Shown piece after piece: positions 32,077 to 39,450 of a stretch of 39,450 nucleotides of DNA. The notes under the pieces are model-generated. The model worked only from the letters and a program-made list of their open reading frames with translations, had not been told where the DNA came from and ran no database searches. The position numbers and the translations under genes were made by a program. Every line of letters begins with the position of its first letter. Position 1 is the first letter of the stretch. Source of the stretch: CAYUWH01 sp964448615 (lineage in GTDB: Bacteria; Patescibacteriota; Gracilibacteria; Peribacterales; Peribacteraceae); assembly GCA_964448615.1 (NCBI GenBank), contig CAYUWH010000013.1, positions 1-39,450 on the forward strand. Direction: 5' to 3'.

Positions 32077-34029
32077 CTTCTTCGTCGAATGCCACCACGT
32101 GGACTGTTCGATCTCGCTCAGTGGAATCTCATCGATCGACTTGGGGCTGCCCGCGGGCTTGTAATAGAGTAAGTACGTTTTGCGCAATACGTAGGCAAGA
32201 ATAGCGATCATGCCTAACATTCCGGCAATACCGGATCCCGGCGGCAACGTGAATCCGACAGAGCCCGCCGCACCGCGAAGTGTCGTGCAATCCCTGGCGC
32301 AGTTTTCGCCACCGTCGCACTGTTCACCCTGATCGATCACCGCATCGCCGCAATGAGCGATCTTGCAATCGGTGCGGCAGGCATCGGTCACGGCGTCCGA
32401 ATTTTTTCTGCCGTTATCGCACTGCTCCCCGTTCTGGAGAATGCCATCGCCACACACGGGGAGGTGGCACGTGTTGGTACAATTGTCCGTACTCATTTTA
32501 TTACCGTCGTCACACTGTTCATTGCGCTGCACGATGCCATCGCCGCAGCGGGGAATGGTGCATTTGTTGGTACAAGCATCGTCATCGGATGCATTGCCGT
32601 CATCACATTCTTCCTTTCCGGCAATCAATCCGTCGCCGCAGAGCGCGGCACAAACGCTCGGACTGCCGGTACAGGAAAATCCGCGATCGGGCGTACAACT
32701 TGCAGAGCAGCCGTCTCCGGAATCCGTATTGCCGTCATCGCAACGCTCTTTCCCCGCCATGATGCCATCGCCGCATTCGGGAGCGCAGGAACTGGGACTG
32801 CCCGAACAGGCATACCCTTCTTCTGCTTCGCAATACATGTCGCAACCGTCACCCGTACGCAAGTTGCCGTCATCGCACTGCTCATTAGTTTCCAGCACGC
32901 CGTCTCCGCAATTCTGACGGCAAATGCTCGGTGTGCCGCTGCACGCATACCCCCGATCAATGGCACAGGTCGGACTGCAGCCATCGCCCGCACTCTGGTT
33001 GCCGTCATCGCACGCTTCATTCCCTGCGCGCAGTCCGTCGCCGCATCGCGTGCGGCAAGCACTTGGCTTTCCTTCGCAGACATATCCTTTCTCAATCAAG
33101 CAAGACGCACTACAACCATCATCGCCCACCGTATTGCCATCATCACAGGATTCCTCACCAGCCACCACACCGTCTCCGCACGCAGAGGTACACACGCTTG
33201 GATTTCCCGTACAACTGAATCCGCTTTCCAAACGGCATGACGGGGAACATCCGTCTCCGCTGACCAAATTAGTATCGTCGCAGGTTTCGGGCACGACCGT
33301 CATGCCATCGCCGCATTTCGCACTGCAGCTGCTGGGCGATCCGAAGCAGAAATAGCCGCGCTCCGCGGCGCAGGAAACGGAACAACCGTCTCCGCTGTTC
33401 AGATTCGCATCGTCACACTGTTCCGTTCCTTCCACCGAGCCATTGCCGCATTGCGCGCCCGCTTGCGCCACCTGCGTTCCGCCACTCGAGTACTGCGCGG
33501 CCGCTTGCTGCTGTCCGGAGCAGGCGGGAAGGAATTGCCACTTGCACGCATTCGCATTGCAGTTGCCCTGCGCATCGCATGAAGGAACCGCACAAACTTT
33601 TCCGCAGGAAGGCTGCTCGAATTGATTCATCACTTGCAATGCTCCGGTCTGCGGATCAATCCCGTACACTTGAACGACATTGGGTTCGCACTCTTCTCCG
33701 ATTGCCGCGGAAATTTCCTGATCTCCGCAATACAGCAGCGTGCACTGCGCCGTACAATTTGTCACGCCATTGAAACGGCCGTTGTCGCACTCTTCCCCCG
33801 CATCGATCAAGGCGTTTCCGCACCGTGCCAAGGAGGGCTGAGACGATTCTTCTTCGGGAATAACCGGACATCCCGGGGTTCCGTACGGCTTGCCCACGCA
33901 ATTATTCGACACTTGCGCCGACCACACTCCGATACCCGCCTGGCGGATCTGGACAAAAAACGTCAGACCCAACAGAGCATAGACTGCCAGTAACGCGGCG
34001 AGGCGCGGGGTAAGGATCTGGGGTCGCAT
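32074..34029 (-). CDS. Membrane-anchored Cys-rich repeat protein (DUF4215/Myxo-type repeats)
   Basis: A 651-residue surface protein. The N-terminus has a signal anchor (LAALLAVYALLGLTFFVQI). Then come twelve Cys-rich repeats, most of the form CGDG-x4-x2-E-x-CDDGN-x2-xGDGC-x2-xC, spaced by CSGSPSSC-like segments; ten are well kept and the first two and last are degenerate. These match the myxococcal Cys-rich/DUF4215 repeats, thought to be disulphide-knotted and perhaps calcium-binding. A transmembrane helix (GIAGMLGMIAILAYVL) and a tail of about 40 cytoplasmic residues end the protein. The ATG at 34029 is preferred to 34059 because a TATAGT -10 box ends 7 nt before it. Likely an adhesion or surface stalk protein. 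Confidence 0.88.
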   Translation of the reverse strand: MRPQILTPRLAALLAVYALLGLTFFVQIRQAGIGVWSAQVSNNCVGKPYGTPGCPVIPEEESSQPSLARCGNALIDAGEECDNGRFNGVTNCTAQCTLLYCGDQEISAAIGEECEPNVVQVYGIDPQTGALQVMNQFEQPSCGKVCAVPSCDAQGNCNANACKWQFLPACSGQQQAAAQYSSGGTQVAQAGAQCGNGSVEGTEQCDDANLNSGDGCSVSCAAERGYFCFGSPSSCSAKCGDGMTVVPETCDDTNLVSGDGCSPSCRLESGFSCTGNPSVCTSACGDGVVAGEESCDDGNTVGDDGCSASCLIEKGYVCEGKPSACRTRCGDGLRAGNEACDDGNQSAGDGCSPTCAIDRGYACSGTPSICRQNCGDGVLETNEQCDDGNLRTGDGCDMYCEAEEGYACSGSPSSCAPECGDGIMAGKERCDDGNTDSGDGCSASCTPDRGFSCTGSPSVCAALCGDGLIAGKEECDDGNASDDDACTNKCTIPRCGDGIVQRNEQCDDGNKMSTDNCTNTCHLPVCGDGILQNGEQCDNGRKNSDAVTDACRTDCKIAHCGDAVIDQGEQCDGGENCARDCTTLRGAAGSVGFTLPPGSGIAGMLGMIAILAYVLRKTYLLYYKPAGSPKSIDEIPLSEIEQSTWWHSTKK

Positions 34030-34036
34030 AAAGCTA

Positions 34037-34042
34037 ACTATA
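34037..34042 (-). promoter_or_regulatory. -10 box of the Cys-rich protein gene
   Basis: TATAGT on the minus strand, preceded by TG, ends 7 nt before the ATG at 34029. Predicts a leaderless mRNA. Confidence 0.5.
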
Positions 34043-34129
34043 CAAGCCTTTTTTCGCATTTCCTATGCCCGAAGTCCATTGTCAAAGGCTTATGATGGTG
34101 TTCTGGCACTTTCCTTTAGGGGTCAACTA

Positions 34130-34138
34130 TGCTATACT
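34130..34138 (+). promoter_or_regulatory. Extended -10 promoter of the response regulator gene
   Basis: TGCTATACT ends 8 nt before the ATG at 34147. It covers the upstream in-frame ATG at 34129, so the longer protein is unlikely. Confidence 0.6.
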
Positions 34139-34146
34139 TCTTGGTG

Positions 34147-34542
34147 ATGGCAAAAGCAAACATCCTCATCGCGGAAGACGACCCCGTACTACGTAATCTC
34201 TACGTAAAGAAATTTACGTTGGCGGGATACGATATTCGCACGGCCGAAGACGGTGAAATGGCGTGGACCGCTCTGCAAGAGAAGCGCCCCGACGTGCTGG
34301 TGCTGGATATTCACATGCCAAAGATGACGGGATTCCAAGTGTTGGAGAAGCTTGAACAGGCTGGACGCGATTTCCCTGTTATTATGCTCTCGAACTTCGC
34401 CGATGAAATGTCGCAATTGCGCGCCAAAGAATTGGGCGCCGACGATTACTTCATCAAAAAGGATATGACGATCAAGTCGCTCCTCGAAATGGTCGAGCGC
34501 CTGCTACACGCTTGGAAGGCGGTGCATCCGGATGATAAGTAA
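34147..34542 (+). CDS. CheY-like single-domain response regulator
   Basis: A 131-residue receiver domain without an output domain. It has the acidic pair Asp11-Asp12 (AEDD), the phospho-acceptor Asp54 (LVLDIHMPKM), the switch residue Ser82 (MLSNFAD) and Lys104 (YFIKK). It should be phosphorylated by a histidine kinase and act by protein contact. No kinase gene is in the window. The TAA stop belongs to a family B hairpin (AAGTAAGGCAGGTAA). Confidence 0.95.
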   Translation: MAKANILIAEDDPVLRNLYVKKFTLAGYDIRTAEDGEMAWTALQEKRPDVLVLDIHMPKMTGFQVLEKLEQAGRDFPVIMLSNFADEMSQLRAKELGADDYFIKKDMTIKSLLEMVERLLHAWKAVHPDDK

Positions 34543-34621
34543 GGCAGGTAAAGAACGTGAGGAAGGTCAGGCACGTATTTTTTCGTGACCTTCCTTACCT
34601 GCCTTACGTTCCTTACCTTCA
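34540..34621. repeat. Family B hairpin between the response regulator and PLD genes
   Basis: Second GTAAGGCAGG-type inverted repeat, with the TAA of the regulator gene at its left end and the TGA of the PLD gene at its right end (minus strand TGAAGGTAAGGAACG). The loop contains TTTTTT. Likely a bidirectional terminator. Confidence 0.85.
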
Positions 34622-35779
34622 TAATCCCATCCACGCCAGTAACCTCGACAACCATAACAGCGGAGGAGGACTTGAGAGCGAGCGACTATTGAACGTATCG
34701 TTCCGCAACGTTTCGCGTAGCTTCCACACTGCACGATGCTTGCCGCTGATGAGCACGTTTACTTCTCCCATATCATCTAAGGAAGAACGCATGAGATTTG
34801 CAGACCCAAGGAACGCGATGTCATGATCCGCAAGGATGATTTTTGCGTGGAACATTTCCGGATACAGCAACACGCGTAAAAACGACATATCCCCTTCCGC
34901 CAGCATTCTTCCTACCGATTGCATGTTTGCGTGATGATGGAAATCCGGACGATCCGGCAGAATCACCGTCACGGATACTTCGCGCTTGCTCGCGGCGATC
35001 ACCGCATCGAGCACGTCGGGATCGGAGAAGTAACAGTGCTCAATGATGAGCGACTCCTGCGCTTCGGTGATCAGGCGCATGACGATAGGACGAATCTCCT
35101 TGTGCTCCTCGGTATTCATCATCACCTGTACGGTTGTATCTCCGGTCGGCTGTTTTCTGGCCAGATAGCGTTCGACGAATCTGCTGCCGCGCAGCTCCAC
35201 CATATAGTCGTGCCATCGATGTTGATATTCATCGGCGATGTTCATGCCGGTTAAGAGCAGAATATGATCATCGATCACGTAGACTTTGGCGTGGTCTCCG
35301 TTCGAGGCATACGTAATGCGGATGTTCGGATGGCTCCAGAACTTTTTCCACAGCAGATCCTCGGAGTGCTTCGTCCCCAAAAAATCACCCTTAAATTCGA
35401 AGACATCTCCGACCGCTTCTTTGGTGATGTCGATTTTGACACCGCGCTGCGCCGCTTCGAGTAACACCGCCGCAATGCGTCGCCCCGTCTCATCGTCCTT
35501 CCAAATAAACATCTGCACCACCACCGAGTGCTGCGCGCGGCGGATCAGTTTTTCGATACGCGGGAATGCCTCTGAACCGTCGACCCAGAGACGCACTTCC
35601 TCCGAACGGGCCAGTTTTCCAAGAGAACGGGCCGAATGGGCCACCATCATGAGCTGCATCCCGTAAAACAGCCGCAGTCCCTGTACGCGGCGTTGGCCTC
35701 GTTTGCCGAATAGATAGCGTAAAATACCCCGTAGAACGGTCGCTGAACCCGAGCGTTTGCGAGGCGAGAACCAAGCCAT
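34619..35779 (-). CDS. Phospholipase D family protein, cardiolipin synthase-like
   Basis: A 386-residue enzyme with two HKD motifs: His163-Lys165-Asp170 (DHAKVYVIDD) and His311-Lys313-Asp318 (FHAKIILADHD), each followed by the family's TGMNI or GSANL. It should condense phosphatidylglycerol or another phosphatidyl donor to cardiolipin, or transfer phosphatidyl groups. The N-terminus lacks the two transmembrane helices of classical Cls and instead has a basic, weakly hydrophobic segment (residues 1-50), so it resembles the ClsB-like shorter type. A TATACT -10 box is at 35805-35810, 25 nt before the ATG. Diverges from the TraD-like gene. Confidence 0.9.
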   Translation of the reverse strand: MAWFSPRKRSGSATVLRGILRYLFGKRGQRRVQGLRLFYGMQLMMVAHSARSLGKLARSEEVRLWVDGSEAFPRIEKLIRRAQHSVVVQMFIWKDDETGRRIAAVLLEAAQRGVKIDITKEAVGDVFEFKGDFLGTKHSEDLLWKKFWSHPNIRITYASNGDHAKVYVIDDHILLLTGMNIADEYQHRWHDYMVELRGSRFVERYLARKQPTGDTTVQVMMNTEEHKEIRPIVMRLITEAQESLIIEHCYFSDPDVLDAVIAASKREVSVTVILPDRPDFHHHANMQSVGRMLAEGDMSFLRVLLYPEMFHAKIILADHDIAFLGSANLMRSSLDDMGEVNVLISGKHRAVWKLRETLRNDTFNSRSLSSPPPLLWLSRLLAWMGL

Positions 35780-35804
35780 GCTTGCAAGTGAAGAGAGTGG
35801 GATC

Positions 35805-35810
35805 AGTATA
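35805..35810 (-). promoter_or_regulatory. -10 box of the PLD gene
   Basis: TATACT on the minus strand, 25 nt before the start; no convincing -35. Confidence 0.4.
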
Positions 35811-35840
35811 GGCTATTTGATGTCCAAAGGGCATGATTTC

Positions 35841-35849
35841 TGCTATACT
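35841..35849 (+). promoter_or_regulatory. Extended -10 promoter of the TraD-like gene
   Basis: TGCTATACT, identical to the box of the response regulator gene, 14 nt before the ATG at 35864. Leader of about 8 nt. Confidence 0.6.
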
Positions 35850-35863
35850 GGTACGATACATTT

Positions 35864-38374
35864 ATGGAGATGTTCCTCCTCCTCATTGGCATCCTTCTCC
35901 TACTTGCAGGAGCCATTTGGTGCGCGTGTTGGTGGATGCGCCTGAAGGCGGAACAGAAGGACGGTGAACAGCTGGTGTTCTTGCAAATTCTGGTCCCGAA
36001 AAAGGAATCACGAGAGGAAAAAGAAGTCGAGAGCGAGCAGTTTGGCAAAGATTTCAAGGAAGTGATCGGCGTGATGGATCACCTCTATCAATCGCTGCAC
36101 AGCTTGTACAAAGGCGATATCACCAGACACTACAAAGGCCAGCCCTTTATCTCGCTGGAATACGCAGCACTCGCGGGAGAAATTTTGTTCTTCATTGTCT
36201 GTCCACGATCGATCATGCACTTGGTGGAAAAACAATTCACGTCGTTTTATCCGGATGTGATCATTGATGAAGTTGAGGACTACGACATCTTTACGAAAGA
36301 TTCGGTGGTTACCACACGCACACTGCTCCCTGCCAAACCATTCTGGGCTGTGTTCCGCACCTACCAGCAACTCAAGAGCGATCCGCTGAACGCCATCACC
36401 AATGCTTTCTCTAAGCTCAAGAGCGACGAAGGCGCGGCAGTGCAATTCGTCCTGACGCCCGCCGCAAGCGGTTGGCAGAAAAAACTGCAGGAAGAGGCTG
36501 CTAATTTGATTAATCCAAAGAAAAAGAAGGCTGGATTTTTCTCCATGCTCAATCCCCTCACGTGGCTCTCGACAGTCTTTTCGCTCTTCAATTCTCCGGA
36601 AGATTTGACAAAGAGCGCAGAGGATATGCCGAAGGGCGATCGTGTGACGCAGATGGTCGAGGAATACAGCAAAACCGTGGATGAAAAAGCGGGAAGTCCC
36701 GGCTTCGAATGTCAGGTGCGCGTGGTTGCTTCCTCTTCGACAGCTGCAAAGGCAGACATGATTCTTGGCACCGTGCTCGCGGCCTTTAGCCAGTTTTCAG
36801 AAGTACGCGGCAACGAGTTCAAGAAGCCGAAACTTGAAAACAAGAGCAAGACGATCCGCGCCTTCATCAAGCGCTCGCCGCGCCGCCAATTTTCGCATGC
36901 GCTGCTCGCCCCGAAAATGCTGCTCGGAGGCGCGGAACTCGCGAGCATGTTCCACCTGCCGCACATCAAGTACAACAAGGTGGAGACGATCAAATGGCAG
37001 AATTTCAAAGTCGCCCCTGCTCCGAAAAATCTGCCGCAACCGCAAGATGAGTCTGAGACGAAAGAGTATCTCTTCCTGGGGAACAACACATTCCGCGGTG
37101 AAAAGAAAAAGGTCTACATTAAGAACGAGGATCGCTTCCGCCACTTCTATATCATCGGACAAACAGGTACGGGTAAATCTTCCATGATCGATATCATGGC
37201 GCGGCAGGATTTCCATAACGGCAAAGGCGTGTGCGTGGTCGATCCTCACGGATCGCTTATCGAAGGATTGCTGCCGTACATTCCCCGCTCGCGCGCCGAT
37301 GACGTCATCTATTTCAATCCCGCCGATACCGAGCGCCCGATGGGACTGAACTTGCTCGAAGGCAAATCGCCGGAAGAACGCGATCTCATCGCCCTCGACG
37401 CGATGAACATGATGGTGAAGATGTTTGGTGAAGAAGTGTTCGGCCCCCGCATTCAGGACTACTTCCGCAATGGCTGTCTCACCTTGATGGAAGACGAAGA
37501 AGAAGGCGGCGCGATCACGGACTTGGTGCGCCTGTTTACGGATGATGATTGGGGTAAGTACAAAGTCAGCAAAGTCAAAAACCCGATCGTGAAAAGCTTC
37601 TGGGAAAATCAAATGGCCAAGACCGGCGCCCGTGAAAAACAAGAGATGATCCCCTACTTCGCCGCGAAGTTCGGTCAGTTCTATACGAACACGCTGATGC
37701 GCAACATCGTGGGACAAACGAAGAGTTCCTTCGATATTTCGGATTGTATGAATTCCGGGAAGATTATCTTGATGAACCTCTCGAAGGGTCTTATCGGAGA
37801 TATCAACTCCACTTTGCTCGGCATGATCGTGGTGAACAAGATTCAAGTTGCCGCCATGCGCCGCCAGCGTGAAACCAAAGAAGCGCGCAAGGACTTCTTC
37901 CTCTACATCGATGAATTCCAGAACTTTGTCACGCCGTCGATCGAATCGATTCTCTCCGAAGCGCGTAAGTACCGTCTCGGCTTAGTGCTCGCACACCAGT
38001 ATCTCGACCAGCTTGAGAAAGAGAGCAAGCTCGCGGGATCCGTCAGCCTGAAAGGGGCGGTGTTCGGCAACGTCGGTACGATGATGTTCTATAAGATCGG
38101 CCCGCAGGATGCCGAAGTCGGCGCGAAGCAAATGGGCCCGGTGTTCAGTGAACAAGACTTGGTGAACCAAGATGCTTTTAAGGCGACGATGAAGCTCTGT
38201 ATTGATGGCCAGCCCTCACGCCCCTTCACGCTTGAGGCGCAGCGTCCATGGCTGGATAACACGTATCCGAAAGATCTGCAGGCAGCAGAAGCGTTTAAGC
38301 AATTGAGTCGTCTTAAATTCGGACGACCGAGGGACTTTGTGAGCAGGGAGATTTTGCGGAGAATTGGGACGTAA
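35864..38374 (+). CDS. TraD/VirD4-type membrane-anchored secretion ATPase
   Basis: An 836-residue protein of the type IV coupling-protein superfamily. One N-terminal transmembrane helix (residues 3-25) is followed by a long family-specific domain (about 60-400) and then a RecA-like ATPase: Walker A GQTGTGKSS (432-440), VCVVDPHGSLIEGLL, and Walker B FFLYIDEFQNF near 679-689. After it come EARKYRLGLVLAHQYLDQL and FGNVGTMMFYKIGPQDAE, both typical of this group. It should power transfer of DNA or protein, or pilus assembly, at the inner membrane, and may work with the VirB2-like pilin at 3868. No relaxase or VirB4-VirB11 set is visible here. Confidence 0.9.
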   Translation: MEMFLLLIGILLLLAGAIWCACWWMRLKAEQKDGEQLVFLQILVPKKESREEKEVESEQFGKDFKEVIGVMDHLYQSLHSLYKGDITRHYKGQPFISLEYAALAGEILFFIVCPRSIMHLVEKQFTSFYPDVIIDEVEDYDIFTKDSVVTTRTLLPAKPFWAVFRTYQQLKSDPLNAITNAFSKLKSDEGAAVQFVLTPAASGWQKKLQEEAANLINPKKKKAGFFSMLNPLTWLSTVFSLFNSPEDLTKSAEDMPKGDRVTQMVEEYSKTVDEKAGSPGFECQVRVVASSSTAAKADMILGTVLAAFSQFSEVRGNEFKKPKLENKSKTIRAFIKRSPRRQFSHALLAPKMLLGGAELASMFHLPHIKYNKVETIKWQNFKVAPAPKNLPQPQDESETKEYLFLGNNTFRGEKKKVYIKNEDRFRHFYIIGQTGTGKSSMIDIMARQDFHNGKGVCVVDPHGSLIEGLLPYIPRSRADDVIYFNPADTERPMGLNLLEGKSPEERDLIALDAMNMMVKMFGEEVFGPRIQDYFRNGCLTLMEDEEEGGAITDLVRLFTDDDWGKYKVSKVKNPIVKSFWENQMAKTGAREKQEMIPYFAAKFGQFYTNTLMRNIVGQTKSSFDISDCMNSGKIILMNLSKGLIGDINSTLLGMIVVNKIQVAAMRRQRETKEARKDFFLYIDEFQNFVTPSIESILSEARKYRLGLVLAHQYLDQLEKESKLAGSVSLKGAVFGNVGTMMFYKIGPQDAEVGAKQMGPVFSEQDLVNQDAFKATMKLCIDGQPSRPFTLEAQRPWLDNTYPKDLQAAEAFKQLSRLKFGRPRDFVSREILRRIGT

Positions 38375-38378
38375 CGTT

Positions 38379-38400
38379 TCTGTAACGGCGACGCAGGCGT
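38379..38400. repeat. Degenerate REP copy
   Basis: GTAACGGCGACG-CAGG-CGTCG: half of the REP palindrome with a changed second half, just after the TraD-like stop. Confidence 0.6.
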
Positions 38401-38434
38401 CGAGATATAGGCAACTGCGGCGGGGCCACTATAG

Positions 38435-38462
38435 GCAACGGCGACAACGTTGTCGCCGTTGC
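38435..38462. repeat. REP palindrome upstream of the RAYT gene
   Basis: A perfect 28-nt palindrome; each half is GCAACGGCGACAAC and its complement. Differs from the copy inside the transposase gene by two changes per half. Confidence 0.9.
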
Positions 38463-38580
38463 GGTTCCATTGAGTCATGGAACCTCATTTTGCTTTTCCT
38501 GAAAAGGAAAAACTACATTTCTTAAAAGAGCAGTATTTGAGGGTGGTGATGCGGATACCAAAAAACAGCAAAATGTATTC

Positions 38581-39213
38581 ATGGGTCAATATCACGGGAC
38601 ACAATTCGGCATCTTCCATGTCATCACTAATACAAAGGGAAGAGTGCATTGGTGCACGCTGCCTGGAGTACCACGAATCATCATTCGCGATCTGAGTATT
38701 GCAAAAGCTCTTTGCGGAATGAAGATTTTTGCATTCTGCATCCTACCAGATCATCTACATCTTCTCATTGAGCCAAATCAAAAGGGATTAAGTAAATTCA
38801 TGAAATCTTTCAAAGAAAACAGCTCTCGGAACATCCGCAACCTCCTTACTATGCCTTGCCGTAACGGCGACGACGTCGTCGCCGTTACAGGTAGTGATAC
38901 TACCACTGTTGCTCCTACTGCCGTCGTTACCGCTAGCGCCTTTATAGCCACCACCCGCCCAACCATCGGCATCAACCACGAAAACGACACCCCCTTGTCA
39001 GGCTGGCAAAAAGGATTTTTTGATGAAAGGATTCGGGATATGACGCAATTCCAAAAAGCACTGCTTTATATACAAAACAATGCACAACATCACAGTTTGG
39101 TGAACGCAAAAACTCTATGGCCATGGTCTTCACTGGTCTTTCCAAACGTGATCGACCCACTACGACACGATCGCCTTAGATCGGCTTCGCATGCACCAAG
39201 TAGCGCTGGCTGA
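38581..39213 (+). CDS. REP-associated tyrosine transposase (RAYT, Y1/TnpA-REP)
   Basis: A 210-residue HUH-type single-strand transposase. The N-terminus MGQYHGTQFGIFHVITNTKG and the HUH motif FCILPDHLHLLIEP (His58, His60) are typical. The likely catalytic Tyr is Tyr163 in ALLYIQNNA, and GWQKGFFDERIRD (141-153) is the conserved block between them. Between residues about 93 and 138 lies a low-complexity insertion (Thr/Ala/Val-rich) that starts with the REP palindrome itself, translated as RNGDDVVAVT. The enzyme would nick and join REP sequences. No Shine-Dalgarno sequence is seen. Its last 38 nt overlap the convergent sortase gene. Whether the inserted enzyme is active is unknown. Confidence 0.88.
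   Translation: MGQYHGTQFGIFHVITNTKGRVHWCTLPGVPRIIIRDLSIAKALCGMKIFAFCILPDHLHLLIEPNQKGLSKFMKSFKENSSRNIRNLLTMPCRNGDDVVAVTGSDTTTVAPTAVVTASAFIATTRPTIGINHENDTPLSGWQKGFFDERIRDMTQFQKALLYIQNNAQHHSLVNAKTLWPWSSLVFPNVIDPLRHDRLRSASHAPSSAG
38861..38888. repeat. REP palindrome inside the RAYT coding sequence
   Basis: A perfect 28-nt palindrome with half GTAACGGCGACGAC and its complement. It keeps the reading frame and encodes residues 94-103 of the transposase. Confidence 0.92.
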
Positions 39214-39450
39214 TGGAATCAGGAGGCCAGCAGGTATAGAGGATCAATTCCTCTTCTCCACCGCTCTGATAAGCGCTCATATCGTTGGCAGGGACAGCCT
39301 GCTTAAAGGAGACTTCGTACGTGTGCTGCTTCCCGCCATAATTCACATAGACCTTGTCGCCGATATTTAACTTGTTGATCTGGCGGAAGATCTTAGTGTA
39401 GGGCGACACGTCCCACGGATAGCTGCTGGAGTGACCGTAAATCAGAATTT
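39176..39450 (-). CDS. Sortase, 5' end outside window
   Basis: The last 90 or so residues of a sortase, which cleaves a sorting motif and joins surface proteins to the cell wall or to pili. The frame is open to the window edge; the GTG at 39409 is only internal. The catalytic triad is complete in the visible part: His in IYGHSSSYPW, Cys in LILYTCWPP and Arg in SQRYLV. The beta-barrel strands between them (NIGDKVYVNYGGKQHTYEV) are in family order. The HSS and YTCWPP pattern is that of the class D/E-like or CPR sortases, but subclass is uncertain. Converges on and overlaps the RAYT gene. Confidence 0.9.
   Translation of the reverse strand, partial: ILIYGHSSSYPWDVSPYTKIFRQINKLNIGDKVYVNYGGKQHTYEVSFKQAVPANDMSAYQSGGEEELILYTCWPPDSISQRYLVHAKPI

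Noticed and set aside
38477..38695. A 72-residue open frame starting before the RAYT gene
   Set aside because: It overlaps the RAYT start in another frame, shows no family features, and the region is REP DNA. The RAYT N-terminus at 38581 fits the family well.

Overview
The window looks like a piece of a small, compact bacterial chromosome of the Patescibacteria/CPR type, possibly Peregrinibacteria or Peribacteria. That is an inference from gene content and layout: a short bS21, single-chain glycyl-tRNA synthetase, a bacterial eRF1-like (baeRF) protein, a VirB2/TrbC-like pilin with a TraD-like ATPase, a membrane-anchored cysteine-rich repeat protein, a sortase, few Shine-Dalgarno sequences and very short intergenic gaps. 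TGA is used as a normal stop (for example the ATGA overlap at 4269-4272), so the TGA=Gly code of Gracilibacteria/Absconditabacteria does not apply.

Layout. 1-6.7 kb: end of an unknown protein, a secreted 3D/peptidoglycan-binding protein, an M24 aminopeptidase, then a translationally coupled pair (VirB2-like pilin and a PKD protein with a long proline-rich tail). 6.7-12.6 kb: tRNA-His, two unknown acidic proteins, hisS, a GT2 glycosyltransferase and gyrB. 12.7-17.4 kb: rpsU, a baeRF protein, an SLH-PDZ-S41 protease and a PrsW-type membrane protease. 17.4-21.2 kb: a lone, A+T-richer 1230-residue SNF2-type helicase with five N-terminal repeats and an Ig-like bead. 21.2-27.8 kb: a surface-glycosylation cluster (PMT-type mannosyltransferase, DPM1-like GT2, three GT-C membrane transferases). 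27.8-32 kb: glyQS, two tandem small membrane-protein genes sharing a 5' leader motif and terminator type, then rpsB-tsf. 32-39.45 kb: a 12-repeat cysteine-rich membrane protein, a CheY-like regulator, a PLD/cardiolipin-synthase-like enzyme, the TraD-like ATPase, a REP-associated (RAYT) transposase and the 3' part of a sortase.

Two layers of non-coding structure run through the window. First, nearly every convergent gene junction is filled by a long inverted repeat from one of several families. Two families (9-nt periodic GAAGARNCC and GTAAGGNAG) begin exactly at the stop codons of the flanking genes, one of them recurs as an acidic coding insert inside gyrB, and the REP palindrome of the RAYT gene sits in frame inside the transposase itself. 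Second, several genes carry an extended -10 box (TGCTAYAMT-like) only 7-8 nt before the start codon, which predicts leaderless mRNAs.

The genes together describe a cell that builds a glycosylated, sortase- and protease-processed surface and a type IV pilus/secretion-like apparatus, interleaved with core translation and replication genes.
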